Assembly (NCBI RefSeq): GCF_029428875.1
Contig: NZ_JAJSOO010000001.1
Span: forward strand, 2,790,001 to 2,854,000
Source of the DNA: Streptomyces sp. JH34
Lineage (GTDB): Bacteria; Actinomycetota; Actinomycetes; Streptomycetales; Streptomycetaceae
DNA: 64,000 nt
Direction: 5' to 3'
The notes under the pieces are model-generated. The model saw only the letters and a program-made list of their open reading frames with translations. It did not search any database and had not been told where the DNA came from. Within the stretch, counting starts at the first letter, position 1; every line of letters starts with the position of its first letter. The translations under genes were made by a program, and so were the position numbers. This document shows, in pieces, positions 50,491 to 59,664 of the stretch.

Positions 50491-51753
50491 GTGCCTGCTC
50501 TGAAAAAGACCGTCGTGACGGTCATCTCTGCCGCGTTGCTGTCCCTATGTGTCGTCAGTCCCGCGGGGGCGGCCGACAAGGACAAGACCGACGAAAACCA
50601 GCCGAAGCCGACCGGCCCGATGTCGACCGTGGGCGGTTCACGGCTCGGCCAGGTGGGAACCCAGGTCAATCTGGGACCGGGTGCCCCGGTGCTCCCCAAG
50701 GACCTCAGCGCGCGGTCGTGGATCGTCGCGGACGCGGAGAGCGGGCAGGTGCTCGCGTCGCACAACGCGCACTGGCGGCTGCCGCCCGCCTCCACCCTGA
50801 AGATGCTCTTCGCCGACACGGTCCTGCCCGCGCTGCAGCCGAAGACGCTGACCCATCTGGTGACCGAGGAGGAGCTCTCCGGCGTGGGCGAGGGGAGCAG
50901 CCTGGTGGGCGTGAAGGAGGACCACTCGTACACGGTCCACGACCTGTGGCTCGGGGTGTTCCTCCGCTCCGGCAACGACGCGGTGCACGTGCTGTCCGAG
51001 ATGTACGGCGGCGTGCCCGCGACGGTCGCCGCGATGCAGCGTCACGCCGAGGAGCTCCAGGCCCTCGACACGACGGTCGTCTCACCCGACGGTTACGACG
51101 CCCCCCGCCAGGTCTCCAGCGCCTACGACCTGACCCTGTTCGCCCGGAGCGGGATGCAGAAGGCGGACTTCCGCGAGTACGCCGCGACGGCGACGGCCGA
51201 GTTCCCCGGTGAGGTGAAGAAGGGCAAGAAGCGGGAGACCTTCGAGATCCAGAACACCAACCGGCTGATCACCGGGGACATCGGGGTGGAGCCGTACAAG
51301 GGCATCGCGGGCGTCAAGAACGGTTACACCACCCACGCGGGCAACACCTTCACGGGGATCGCCGAACGCGACGGACGGGTGCTCCTGGTGACGGTCATGA
51401 ACCCCTCGGCGGAGGAGAGCCACGCCGTCTACAAGGAGGCGGCCGGCCTTCTCGACTGGGGCTTCGCGGCGAGCGGCAAGGTGACCCCCGTCGGTGAGCT
51501 GGTGCCGCCGAAGTCCGCCGTGACCTCCAAGGGCTCCGAGCCCGCCACGGGGAAGGGCAAGGAGGGGACGGAGGGCCACGAGGAGGACGGGAAGGCCGCC
51601 GCGACGACCCACGCGGCCGCTGCCGGCTCCAGCGGGGTCTGGACCGCGCTGTCCGTCATCGGCGGAGTGCTGGTGGTCCTGGCCGCGGGAGCGTTCCTGG
51701 TCAACCGGCGCTGGCCGCTGCCCGACCTGGTGCGCCGCCTTCCCCGTCGCTGA
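50491..51753 (+). CDS. D-alanyl-D-alanine carboxypeptidase (S11 penicillin-binding protein)
   Basis: A 420-residue low-molecular-mass PBP. A signal peptide (VVTVISAALLSLCVVSPAGA) and a disordered Lys/Pro linker precede the S11 domain with SxxK at S101-K104 (PPASTLKML) and SGN at 160-162. The third motif is KNG at 276-278 (GVKNGYTTHAG) instead of the usual KTG. The C-terminus has a Lys/Glu/Gly-rich linker and one membrane helix (VWTALSVIGGVLVVLAAGAF). It trims the terminal D-Ala of peptidoglycan stem peptides. GTG at 50491 is 7 nt after TACGTT. Its last 53 nt overlap the convergent YihY gene. Confidence 0.9.
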   Translation: MPALKKTVVTVISAALLSLCVVSPAGAADKDKTDENQPKPTGPMSTVGGSRLGQVGTQVNLGPGAPVLPKDLSARSWIVADAESGQVLASHNAHWRLPPASTLKMLFADTVLPALQPKTLTHLVTEEELSGVGEGSSLVGVKEDHSYTVHDLWLGVFLRSGNDAVHVLSEMYGGVPATVAAMQRHAEELQALDTTVVSPDGYDAPRQVSSAYDLTLFARSGMQKADFREYAATATAEFPGEVKKGKKRETFEIQNTNRLITGDIGVEPYKGIAGVKNGYTTHAGNTFTGIAERDGRVLLVTVMNPSAEESHAVYKEAAGLLDWGFAASGKVTPVGELVPPKSAVTSKGSEPATGKGKEGTEGHEEDGKAAATTHAAAAGSSGVWTALSVIGGVLVVLAAGAFLVNRRWPLPDLVRRLPRR

Positions 51754-52621
51754 CGTCGGCACCCTTCGCGCCCTTGCTCGGCGTCGCCGTCCAGGCGGCG
51801 CAGACCAGCAGCAGCTTCGCGCTGAAGTTGATCCACAGCAGGAGCGCGATCGGGACGCCGAAGGCGCCGTACATGCTCTTGGAGGCGACGTCCCTCATGT
51901 AGCTGCCGAGCAGCAGCTTGAGCAGCTCGAAGCCGACCGCGCCGACCAGACCGGCCACGATCAGCCGGCGGCGCGGCGGCTCGACCCCGGGCAGCAGGGT
52001 CAGCAGGTAGAGCAGGATCAGGAAGTCGGCGAACATCGCCACGAGGACGGCGGCCACCTGGAGCAGCACCCCGCCCACGCCGTTCTCGGGGATACCCAGG
52101 CGGTCGACCGTCCAGCCGATGGCCGTGGAGGCGACGGTGGACACGGCGAGGGTCGCCAGCGCCGCGCCGCCGAGGCCGATCAGGAGACCGGCGTCCTTGA
52201 TCTTGCGGACGACCGGGTTCCCCTCGTCCACGTCGTCCTTCTCCCACACGGCGCGCAGGCAGTCACGCATCGAGCCGATCCACCCGATCCCGGTGAAGAG
52301 CAGCAGCGCACCGGCGACGACCCCCACCGTGCCCGCGTGGGCCACCAGGCTGTCGATGCCGAGCTGGTCCGAGATCCCCGGCACCTGGTCGGCGAGCTTG
52401 TCCTTGATCTCGTCGAGCTGCTGGGGGGAGAGGAGCGCCGCACCGACCGCGGCACCGACCGCGATCAGCGGGAAGAGCGCCAGGAAGCTGAGGAACGTGA
52501 TCGCCGCGGCGAGCCTGGCCCAGTGAACCCGTTCCAGCGTCTCGTAGGAACGCCAGGCGTGCGTCTCCATCAGCCGTGCGACGAGCGGCCCGATGACGGG
52601 GAGTTCTTTCAGCCAGTCCAT
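51701..52621 (-). CDS. YihY/BrkB-family inner-membrane protein
   Basis: A 306-residue protein with about six hydrophobic helices. THAWRSYETLERVHWARLAA precedes the first helix (ITFLSFLALFPLIAVGAAVG). GALLLFTGIGWIGSMRDCLR, a cytosolic DDVDEGNPVVRKIKDAG and AFGVPIALLLWINFSAKLLL follow, the family layout (formerly mis-annotated RNase BN). Function unclear; a transporter-like role has been suggested for the family. The C-terminal tail is acidic/Ala-rich. ATG at 52621. Its 3' end lies within the carboxypeptidase gene. Confidence 0.87.
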   Translation of the reverse strand: MDWLKELPVIGPLVARLMETHAWRSYETLERVHWARLAAAITFLSFLALFPLIAVGAAVGAALLSPQQLDEIKDKLADQVPGISDQLGIDSLVAHAGTVGVVAGALLLFTGIGWIGSMRDCLRAVWEKDDVDEGNPVVRKIKDAGLLIGLGGAALATLAVSTVASTAIGWTVDRLGIPENGVGGVLLQVAAVLVAMFADFLILLYLLTLLPGVEPPRRRLIVAGLVGAVGFELLKLLLGSYMRDVASKSMYGAFGVPIALLLWINFSAKLLLVCAAWTATPSKGAKGADVSDGEGGAPGRAAASAG

Positions 52622-52736
52622 GCCCTACGCGTACCCGTCCCCGCGCAGAAAACCGGCGTCCGTCGCGACGCGGAACGGCAATCACCCATTTCGGTGAGTG
52701 CTGTAACAAATCCCTCAAATGGGTTTTCCCTGGCGA

Positions 52737-52742
52737 TACGGT
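52737..52742 (+). promoter_or_regulatory. -10 box of the dprE1-like gene
   Basis: TACGGT followed by 7 nt and ATG at 52750; leaderless layout. Confidence 0.5.
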
Positions 52743-52749
52743 CACGTCC

Positions 52750-54099
52750 ATGTCTGTCGACACGGTGTCCTTGACCGGCTGGGGCCGCACCTCCCCGACG
52801 ACCGCGCTGCGGTTTCGTCCTCGTACGTACGAGGAGGCCGCGGTGGTCGTGCGCGGCCGCGGACCGCGTGGAGTCGTCGCCCGGGGGCTGGGACGCTCCC
52901 ACGGCGACGCCGCGCAGAACGCCGGTGGCTCCGTACTCGACATGACCGCGCTGGACCGGATCCGCGCGGTGGACGCCGTCGCGGGAACGGTGGTCTGCGA
53001 CGGCGGAGTGAGCCTGCACCGCCTGCTGGAGACGCTGCTCCCGCTCGGCTGGTTCGTCCCGGTCACCCCGGCGACCCGCCATGTCACCGTCGGCGGCGCG
53101 ATCGGCTCCGACGTCCACGGCACGAACCACCGGACCGCGGGCTCCTTCGCCCGTCATGTGCGCGCCCTGGAACTGCTGACCGCCGACGGCGAGGTGCGGA
53201 CGGTGCTGCCGGGCACCGATCTGTTCGGCGCGACCCTCGGCGGTCTGGGACTGACCGGTGTCGTCCTCTCGGCCACCCTCGGTCTGCGACCCGTCACCAC
53301 CTCGCTGATGTCGGTGGACACCGCGCGGGCAGCGGACCTGGAGGGGGCGCTGGCCCTTCTCTCCGCCTGCGGCGACGGCACCCCGTACGCGGCTGCCTGG
53401 ATCGACCTCCTGGCCCGCGGGAGAGCCACCGGCCGCGCTGTCGTCACCCGCGGGGAGCACGTACCCCTGGACGCGCTCCCGGCTCACGCCCGGCGCACGG
53501 CGCTCGCCTTCCGTCCGGGCCTGCTGCCCACCGCAGCCTCGCTCGTTCCCGAAGGTCTGTTGGGCCGGACGCCGACGGCCCTCCTGAACGAGCTCCGCCA
53601 TCGCTGTGCACCTGCTGTGCGGACCCGGCGACTGCAGAGGATCTCCACCTTCTTCCACCCCTTGGACTCCGCACCGGGTCGGAGCCGTGCCCGAGGCCGG
53701 TCCGGCTCCGTGCAGTACCAGTTCACCGTCGGTCACGGGCAGGAGGAGACCCTGCACCGCATCGTCCGGCAGCTCACCGCGCGCCGGTGCCCCGCGTTCC
53801 ACGCCGTGCTCAAGCGGTTCGGCGAGGGCGGCCCGGGGTGGCTCTCGTTCCCGGCGCCGGGGTGGACGCTCTCCTTCGAACTGCCCGCCGCCCTGCCGGG
53901 CCTCGCGCGCCTGCTGGACGGGCTGGACGAGGAGGTGGCGGCGGCGGGCGGCCGGGTCTGCCTGGCGAAGGACGCGCGGCTGAGGCCCGGCCTGCCGGCC
54001 GTGATGTACCCGAGGCTGGCGGAGTTCCGGGCCCTGCGCCAGGAGCTGGACCCGGAGGGTGCCTTCCGGTCCGACCTGTCGCGGCGCCTCGTGCTCTGA
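52750..54099 (+). CDS. DprE1-like FAD-dependent decaprenylphosphoryl-ribose oxidase homologue
   Basis: A 449-residue VAO-type flavoprotein. LTGWGRTSPTTALRFRPRTY, VVARGLGRSHGDAAQNAGGS (FAD phosphate loop), PATRHVTVGGAIGSDVHGTN and GSFARHVRALELLTADGEVR match mycobacterial DprE1. There it oxidises decaprenylphosphoryl-ribose to the keto form for arabinan synthesis. In AVLKRFGEGGPGWLSFPAPG followed by WTLSFEL, Ser375 aligns with Cys387 of M. tuberculosis DprE1, the residue attacked by benzothiazinones. The next gene is the DprE2-type reductase, completing a 2'-epimerase pair. Streptomyces lack arabinogalactan, so the product may be another arabinosylated molecule. Confidence 0.85.
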   Translation: MSVDTVSLTGWGRTSPTTALRFRPRTYEEAAVVVRGRGPRGVVARGLGRSHGDAAQNAGGSVLDMTALDRIRAVDAVAGTVVCDGGVSLHRLLETLLPLGWFVPVTPATRHVTVGGAIGSDVHGTNHRTAGSFARHVRALELLTADGEVRTVLPGTDLFGATLGGLGLTGVVLSATLGLRPVTTSLMSVDTARAADLEGALALLSACGDGTPYAAAWIDLLARGRATGRAVVTRGEHVPLDALPAHARRTALAFRPGLLPTAASLVPEGLLGRTPTALLNELRHRCAPAVRTRRLQRISTFFHPLDSAPGRSRARGRSGSVQYQFTVGHGQEETLHRIVRQLTARRCPAFHAVLKRFGEGGPGWLSFPAPGWTLSFELPAALPGLARLLDGLDEEVAAAGGRVCLAKDARLRPGLPAVMYPRLAEFRALRQELDPEGAFRSDLSRRLVL

Positions 54100-54186
54100 A
54101 CCGCTCCGCCCGCCGGGTTCCGCCGGCGCCGTCCCGCCCTGTCCGCTCCGCCGCCACCTCTCCGTCATCCCGCTAGGAGTTATCCC

Positions 54187-54945
54187 GTGAAGGACGCTTT
54201 CGGTGCCCCTCAGTCCCTGCTCGTCCTCGGCGGCACCTCGGAGATCGGTCTGGCCACCGCTCGCCGGCTGATCGCACGCCGCACCCGGACCGTACGCCTG
54301 GCCGGACGGCCCTCCCCCGCTCTGGAACGGGCTGCGGCGGAGCTGCGCGAGCTGGGCGCCGACGTCCGTACGGTCGCCTTCGACGCGCTCGACTCCGCCT
54401 CCCACGAGGAGGTGCTCGGGAAGCTCTTCACCGAAGGCGACATCGACATGGTGCTGCTGGCCTTCGGCGTGCTGGGCGACCAGGCACGCGACGAGGAGGA
54501 GCCGCTCTCCGCGGTGCGGGTGGCGCAGACGAACTACACCGGCGCGGTTTCCGCCGGGCTGGTGTGCGCGGGCGCGCTCCAGGCGCAGGGGCACGGGTCG
54601 CTGGTGGTGCTCTCCGCGGTGGCCGGCGAACGCGCACGGCGCGCCGACTTCATCTACGGATCCAGCAAGGCGGGGCTGGACGCCTTCGCCCAAGGGCTCG
54701 GTGACGCGCTGCACGGGACAGGCGTGCATGTGATGGTCGTGCGCCCCGGCTTCGTACGGTCACGGATGACGGCGGGGCGTGAGGAGGCGCCGCTCGCCAC
54801 CACTCCCGGCGCCGTCGCGGACGCGATCGTGACGGGGCTGAGGCGGCGCTCGGAGACGGTGTGGGTGCCCGGGGCGCTGCGGGTGGTGATGTCGGCCCTG
54901 CGGCACGTGCCGCGTCCGCTGTTCCGCCGGCTGCCGGTGCGGTAG
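54187..54945 (+). CDS. DprE2-like SDR reductase
   Basis: A 252-residue NAD(P)H short-chain dehydrogenase. LLVLGGTSEIGLATARRLIA is the nucleotide loop, LLAFGVLGDQ the beta4 region, and the catalytic Ser is in VVLSAVAGERARRADFIYGS with Tyr-x-x-x-Lys as YGSSK. The C-terminal part is hydrophobic/basic (ALRVVMSALRHVPRPLFRRL), typical of DprE2. GTG at 54187 has TAGGAGT upstream. It reduces the keto intermediate made by the DprE1 partner 88 nt upstream, giving a polyprenyl-phosphoryl arabinose-type product. Confidence 0.85.
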   Translation: MKDAFGAPQSLLVLGGTSEIGLATARRLIARRTRTVRLAGRPSPALERAAAELRELGADVRTVAFDALDSASHEEVLGKLFTEGDIDMVLLAFGVLGDQARDEEEPLSAVRVAQTNYTGAVSAGLVCAGALQAQGHGSLVVLSAVAGERARRADFIYGSSKAGLDAFAQGLGDALHGTGVHVMVVRPGFVRSRMTAGREEAPLATTPGAVADAIVTGLRRRSETVWVPGALRVVMSALRHVPRPLFRRLPVR

Positions 54946-54974
54946 GGCACCAGGACCCATGTCCGGCCGCGGGG

Positions 54975-55075
54975 CGGTGGGCCCGCGGCGGCCGGAACGG
55001 TCCGGCGCGGTGGGCCCGGCGTGCGGATCGCACACGGTGGGCCCGCCTGCCGATCGCACGGGTGCGGTGGGCCCG
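54975..55075. repeat. Four copies of CGGTGGGCCCG between convergent genes
   Basis: The 11-mer occurs at 54975-54985, 55008-55018, 55035-55045 and 55065-55075, with start-to-start spacings of 33, 27 and 30 nt (all multiples of three). ATCGCAC occurs between copies. It lies in the 161-nt gap between the dprE2-like stop and the 2H-phosphoesterase stop. Purpose unknown; could act as a terminator or be a repeat-rich intergenic spacer. Confidence 0.7.
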
Positions 55076-55106
55076 CGTCCGCTCTCGCGCGGATCAGGGC
55101 GGGGGC

Positions 55107-55697
55107 TCAGGTGTGAAGGGAAGGCCGGTCCATGGAGCTGCCGCCCTGGGCGGGCACGGCCGGTGCGCTGCCGCCGCCACCGAACGGGAACTCGTTGATC
55201 TTGCGCCAGACCCCGTCCGCGCCCTGCTCGTACAACGCGAAGGAACCGCAGGTCCAGGCGGCCTCGTACGAGGAGAGCTCCGCGTACGCGCGGTCCATGG
55301 CCTCCTCCGCGATGCCGTGCGCCACGGTCACGTGCGGGTGGTACGGGAACTGCAGCTCGCGCACCAGGGGCCCGGAGGCCTCCCGGATCCGCTTCTGCAG
55401 CCAGGAACAGGCCGAGGCGCCCTCGACGACCTGGACGTAGACGACCGGCGACAGCGGCCGGAAGGTGCCCGTGCCGGAGAGCCGCATCGGGAAGGGGCGG
55501 CCGGCCGTGGCGATCCGGGAGAGGTGGTTCCCGATCGCCGGCAGGTCGGCCGCCTGGGCCTCCGTCGGCGGAAGGAGGGTGACGTGGGTGGGGATGCCGT
55601 ACGCGGCAGGGTCCCCGAAGCTCGCGCGCCGCTCCTGGAGCAGGCTGCCGTGCGGCTCCGGGACCGCGATCGAAACGCCAAGCGTTACGGTCCCCAC
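55107..55697 (-). CDS. 2'-5' RNA ligase family (2H phosphoesterase) protein
   Basis: A 196-residue cytosolic protein. The two HxT/S motifs of the 2H fold are GIPTHVTLLPPTEAQA and YHPHVTVAHGI, about 90 residues apart. TLGVSIAVPEP begins the first strand and WTCGSFALYEQ lies near the end. Family members hydrolyse or ligate 2',5'/2',3'-cyclic phosphodiester RNA ends. The C-terminal 30 residues are Gly/Ser/Pro-rich and probably disordered. ATG at 55697, 90 nt downstream of trpS on the same strand; transcription with trpS is possible. Confidence 0.85.
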   Translation of the reverse strand: MGTVTLGVSIAVPEPHGSLLQERRASFGDPAAYGIPTHVTLLPPTEAQAADLPAIGNHLSRIATAGRPFPMRLSGTGTFRPLSPVVYVQVVEGASACSWLQKRIREASGPLVRELQFPYHPHVTVAHGIAEEAMDRAYAELSSYEAAWTCGSFALYEQGADGVWRKINEFPFGGGGSAPAVPAQGGSSMDRPSLHT

Positions 55698-55787
55698 ATC
55701 GTTCTCCTCAATCTTCCAGAGTTGCTCTTCGGTGGTGCCGACGCCAGTGTGGCCCCTTCGGACGTCGTCTCGCCAGGGTCCTTGGAC

Positions 55788-56813
<1,026 letters not shown>

Positions 56814-56855
56814 TCAGGTGTGGAACCGATCTCCGGCAACCGGTGTAGGAAAGAT

Positions 56856-57548
56856 GTGAGGACGCGGGAAGGGGCTCCACAGCCGGGCCTGGAGGAGGGC
56901 CGCACCATCGACGACGGGGGTGGGAGCGGTGGTGGCGAGCGTGCCGGCGGGCGGTCCGTCGGCCGTGACGCCGGGGAGGCCCAGGTGATCGCACGTGTGC
57001 GTGCCGGGGAGGCGGAGGCATACGCGCTGCTGGTGCGCGCCCATACAGGCGTCGCGCTGCGGGCGGCGGTCGCCTTCGGGGCGGGAGCGGACGCGGAGGA
57101 CGTGGTGCAGTCCGCCTTCTTCAAGGCGTATCAGGCGCTGGGGCGGTTCCGGGAGGGTGCGCCCTTCAGGCCGTGGCTGCTGCGCATCGTGATGAATGAG
57201 ACGAGAAACACGGTCCGCTCGGCAGGGCGCGCGCGGGCGGTGGCGGGGCGTGAGGCGTGCCACCGGGGTGCGGAGCCACTGATACCCGAGTCGGCGGACC
57301 CCGCCGCGGCTGCCCTCGCCAGGGAACGCCGGGCGGTGCTGACAGCCGCGCTGGATGAGCTGAGCGAGGAGCAGCGTCAGGTCGTCACCTGCCGCTATCT
57401 GCTGGAGATGGACGAGGCGGAGACAGCACGGACACTCGGCTGGCCACGGGGGACGGTGAAGTCCCGGCTCAACCGCGCGCTGAGGAAGCTGGAGAGGCGG
57501 CTCGGCGGGCAGCTGGGTCCCGATCCGGACGGACCGGGAGCGAGATGA
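56856..57548 (+). CDS. ECF-type RNA polymerase sigma factor
   Basis: A 230-residue group 4 sigma. The N-terminal ~35 residues are Gly/Arg-rich. Region 2 runs VRAGEAEAYALLVRAHTGVA, GADAEDVVQSAFFKAYQALG, then FRPWLLRIVMNETRN. Region 4 is LDELSEEQRQVVTCRYLLEM and DEAETARTLGWPRGTVKSRL. GTG at 56856 is preceded by GGAACC (56822-56827) and TGTAGG (56844-56849) at 16-nt spacing, a possible ECF-type autoregulatory promoter. Its stop overlaps the next ATG (ATGA), so the anti-sigma candidate is co-translated. Divergent from trpS. Confidence 0.85.
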   Translation: MRTREGAPQPGLEEGRTIDDGGGSGGGERAGGRSVGRDAGEAQVIARVRAGEAEAYALLVRAHTGVALRAAVAFGAGADAEDVVQSAFFKAYQALGRFREGAPFRPWLLRIVMNETRNTVRSAGRARAVAGREACHRGAEPLIPESADPAAAALARERRAVLTAALDELSEEQRQVVTCRYLLEMDEAETARTLGWPRGTVKSRLNRALRKLERRLGGQLGPDPDGPGAR

Positions 57549-58504
57549 GGGCGATGGGCAGGGCGACGGACGGCGACGAGCCGGAGCTTCCCGCGGTGTC
57601 GGAGCTTCCCGGAGTGTCGGAAGACGGGCAGCGGGAGCGTCCCGGGGCGCCGGAAAGCGGACAGGTGCCGGAAAGCGGGCCGCGGGAGCGGCTGCGAGCG
57701 GAGTTGCTGGCCCTGCGTGAAGGCCTGGACGTCCCGGAAGCCGCCGGTGCGACGATGGCCGAGAGGGTCCTGGCGCAGATCGTCGCGGAAGGGGTTCCCG
57801 TGCCCGTGCGGAGGCCCGCGGGGCGTCTGGAGCGGGCCCGTGCGTGGTGGCGTGGACACATCCGTGCGGGGATCGCCGCCCTCTCGGGTCTGCTCGTCGT
57901 GCTGGTGCTCACGCCGCCCGTGCGGGCGGCCGTCGTCGAGTGGTTCGACTTGGGCGGGGTCGAGGTGCGGTGGGTGCCCGGCACACCGGGCGGTGCCCCC
58001 GCACAGGGGGCGCGAGGGCCGGGCTGCGGCATCCCGCTGTCCATGGCGGATGCGGTCCGGCGTGCGGGATTCCGGCCGGTGGTGCCGGACGTGCTGGGCG
58101 ATCCGGACAGCGTGGCGGTGACCGGGCTGCCCGAGGGCCGGTCGATGGTCACGCTGTGCTGGAAGGAGGGTGGGCGGACGATACGGCTCGACGCGTTCGC
58201 GGCCGGTCTCGACCCGTACTTCACCAAGCAGGTGCGCGTCCCTCCGGAATGGGTGGAACTGCACCGCGGCGGCACGGATGAGGACCTGGGCGGCCGGGCG
58301 GGGGATCCGGGTGGCGCCGCCTGGTTCGCGGAGCCTCATCGCCTGGAGTTCATGATGGTCGGGGAGGACGGCGACCGGTGGATCAGGACCGAACGGACCG
58401 CCGGTCCGACCCTCTTGTGGATGCGGGACGCCCGGATGACGTTCCGGCTGGAGGGCGTGGATGACATGGCACGGGCGCGCGAGATCGCCGAATCCACGCT
58501 GTGA
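57545..58504 (+). CDS. Membrane protein coupled to an ECF sigma (putative anti-sigma/sensor)
   Basis: A 319-residue bitopic protein. The N-terminal ~100 residues are cytosolic, Pro/Glu-rich with an imperfect duplication (ELPAVSELPGVSE), then LRAELLALREGLDVPEAAGA, the usual anti-sigma helix region. One membrane segment lies at ~107-124 (AGIAALSGLLVVLVL). The outer domain has two related segments (ADAVRRAGFRPVVPDVLGDP, FMMVGEDGDRWIR) like DUF4367 sensor domains. ATG overlaps the sigma stop by 4 nt. It probably holds the sigma factor until an envelope signal arrives. Confidence 0.7.
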   Translation: MRAMGRATDGDEPELPAVSELPGVSEDGQRERPGAPESGQVPESGPRERLRAELLALREGLDVPEAAGATMAERVLAQIVAEGVPVPVRRPAGRLERARAWWRGHIRAGIAALSGLLVVLVLTPPVRAAVVEWFDLGGVEVRWVPGTPGGAPAQGARGPGCGIPLSMADAVRRAGFRPVVPDVLGDPDSVAVTGLPEGRSMVTLCWKEGGRTIRLDAFAAGLDPYFTKQVRVPPEWVELHRGGTDEDLGGRAGDPGGAAWFAEPHRLEFMMVGEDGDRWIRTERTAGPTLLWMRDARMTFRLEGVDDMARAREIAESTL

Positions 58505-58646
58505 GCGATCCGGAACGGCGGATGTGCCGTCCGGCCTTCGACCGGTTTCCCTTCGACGGAACCCGAAGCCCTCGGCCGGTGTATCCAGGGCGACGCTGCC
58601 CGGAAGGCCGGACAGCGGCCAGGCAGCGGCCGGACAGGGGGACGTC

Positions 58647-59501
58647 ATGCGGGAGCGGCAGCAAGGGGCGGCATGGGAGGCATCGTCGGGGACACGGACC
58701 GGCGCGCCGCGGAACGACTGGGGCGAAGAGTCCGGTGGCGCGGGGAGGAAAACACGGGGAGCGCGGCGGGGAGCGAGGTGGGCACGTCGCCTCGGTGTTC
58801 TCGCGGCGGCGGCCTGGCTGAGCCTGCTGTCGGCACCCGAGGCGTCGGCGGGCGGGCCGACGAGTGTGCTGATCACCTCTCCTTCGAGCGGCGAGGCAGT
58901 CGCGCTCCCCGAGTCCGATGCGCGGTACAGCACGCTGGAGAAGCTGCTCGGGCCGGGCGACGAGGGCGGGCGTGCACAGCCCGCGTCACTGGACGGCTCG
59001 ACCGGGACGCGTCAGGTCAATGTCACGTGGATGGCGCTCGACCTGCGGCCGGTCAGGAGCGACCGGGTCTTCCCCGGTGAGGACACCGGCACCGTCTGGA
59101 TCCATACCGCCACGGAGGTGCCCGACACCTACCGGGGACGCTGGCACCGGGCCGCCGAGCCGGAGAAGCTGATCGCCCTCCTGCGGCAGCTCGGTCTGAT
59201 GGGCGGACCGGACACGGAGCGAGGAAGCCCCGCCCTCTTCCCCGAACCCTGGGAGAGCGCGGGCCTGTTCGGTTCCGGAGAGGGGCGCGCGCCGGCGGGC
59301 GCGTCGCCCGCGGTGGGACCGGCCTCCGTGTCGCCGGCCTCGTCAGCGGCACCGGAGGGCTCCGGGTTGTACGCGCGCCTGGATCACTGGTGGTGGGTGA
59401 TACCGGGTCTGGTGGCCGGCTCGGCGCTCACCTGGGCGGCGCTGCGGCCTGGAGGCGGTGTGCGCGGGCGGTCGCACCGGCAGGAGCTCCTCGACGGCTG
59501 A
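58647..59501 (+). CDS. Secreted/membrane protein downstream of the sigma pair, unknown function
   Basis: A 284-residue protein, ATG 58647 with AGGGGGA upstream. After a basic N-terminus, a signal sequence (LGVLAAAAWLSLLSAPEASA) leads to an extracellular domain (PTSVLITSPSSGEAVALPES, QVNVTWMALDLRPVRSDRVF, TGTVWIHTATEVPD with YRGRWHRA). A Ser/Ala/Pro linker and a C-terminal membrane helix (WVIPGLVAGSALTWAAL) follow. Similar proteins occur after ECF sigma/anti-sigma pairs in Streptomyces and may be the regulated envelope component. No enzyme motif seen. It starts 142 nt after the anti-sigma stop, so it may have its own promoter. Confidence 0.65.
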   Translation: MRERQQGAAWEASSGTRTGAPRNDWGEESGGAGRKTRGARRGARWARRLGVLAAAAWLSLLSAPEASAGGPTSVLITSPSSGEAVALPESDARYSTLEKLLGPGDEGGRAQPASLDGSTGTRQVNVTWMALDLRPVRSDRVFPGEDTGTVWIHTATEVPDTYRGRWHRAAEPEKLIALLRQLGLMGGPDTERGSPALFPEPWESAGLFGSGEGRAPAGASPAVGPASVSPASSAAPEGSGLYARLDHWWWVIPGLVAGSALTWAALRPGGGVRGRSHRQELLDG

Positions 59502-59664
59502 GCGGCAGACGACCCGGGCCAGGAACGCGGCCGCGATGCGGATGCGGGCCTGGCACGGGGCCGGCGGGGCGCGCCGCACGGCGAAGGTTTCCAGGTCCTG
59601 AATCCGACCGACGATACAAAGTGGGCACAACCCCCGCCCACGCCGCACGACGAACGGAGATCCC

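Noticed and set aside
59546..59664. ArgR-type operator before rocD
   Set aside because: No convincing ARG-box palindrome could be found in the upstream region, only a usable ribosome binding site.
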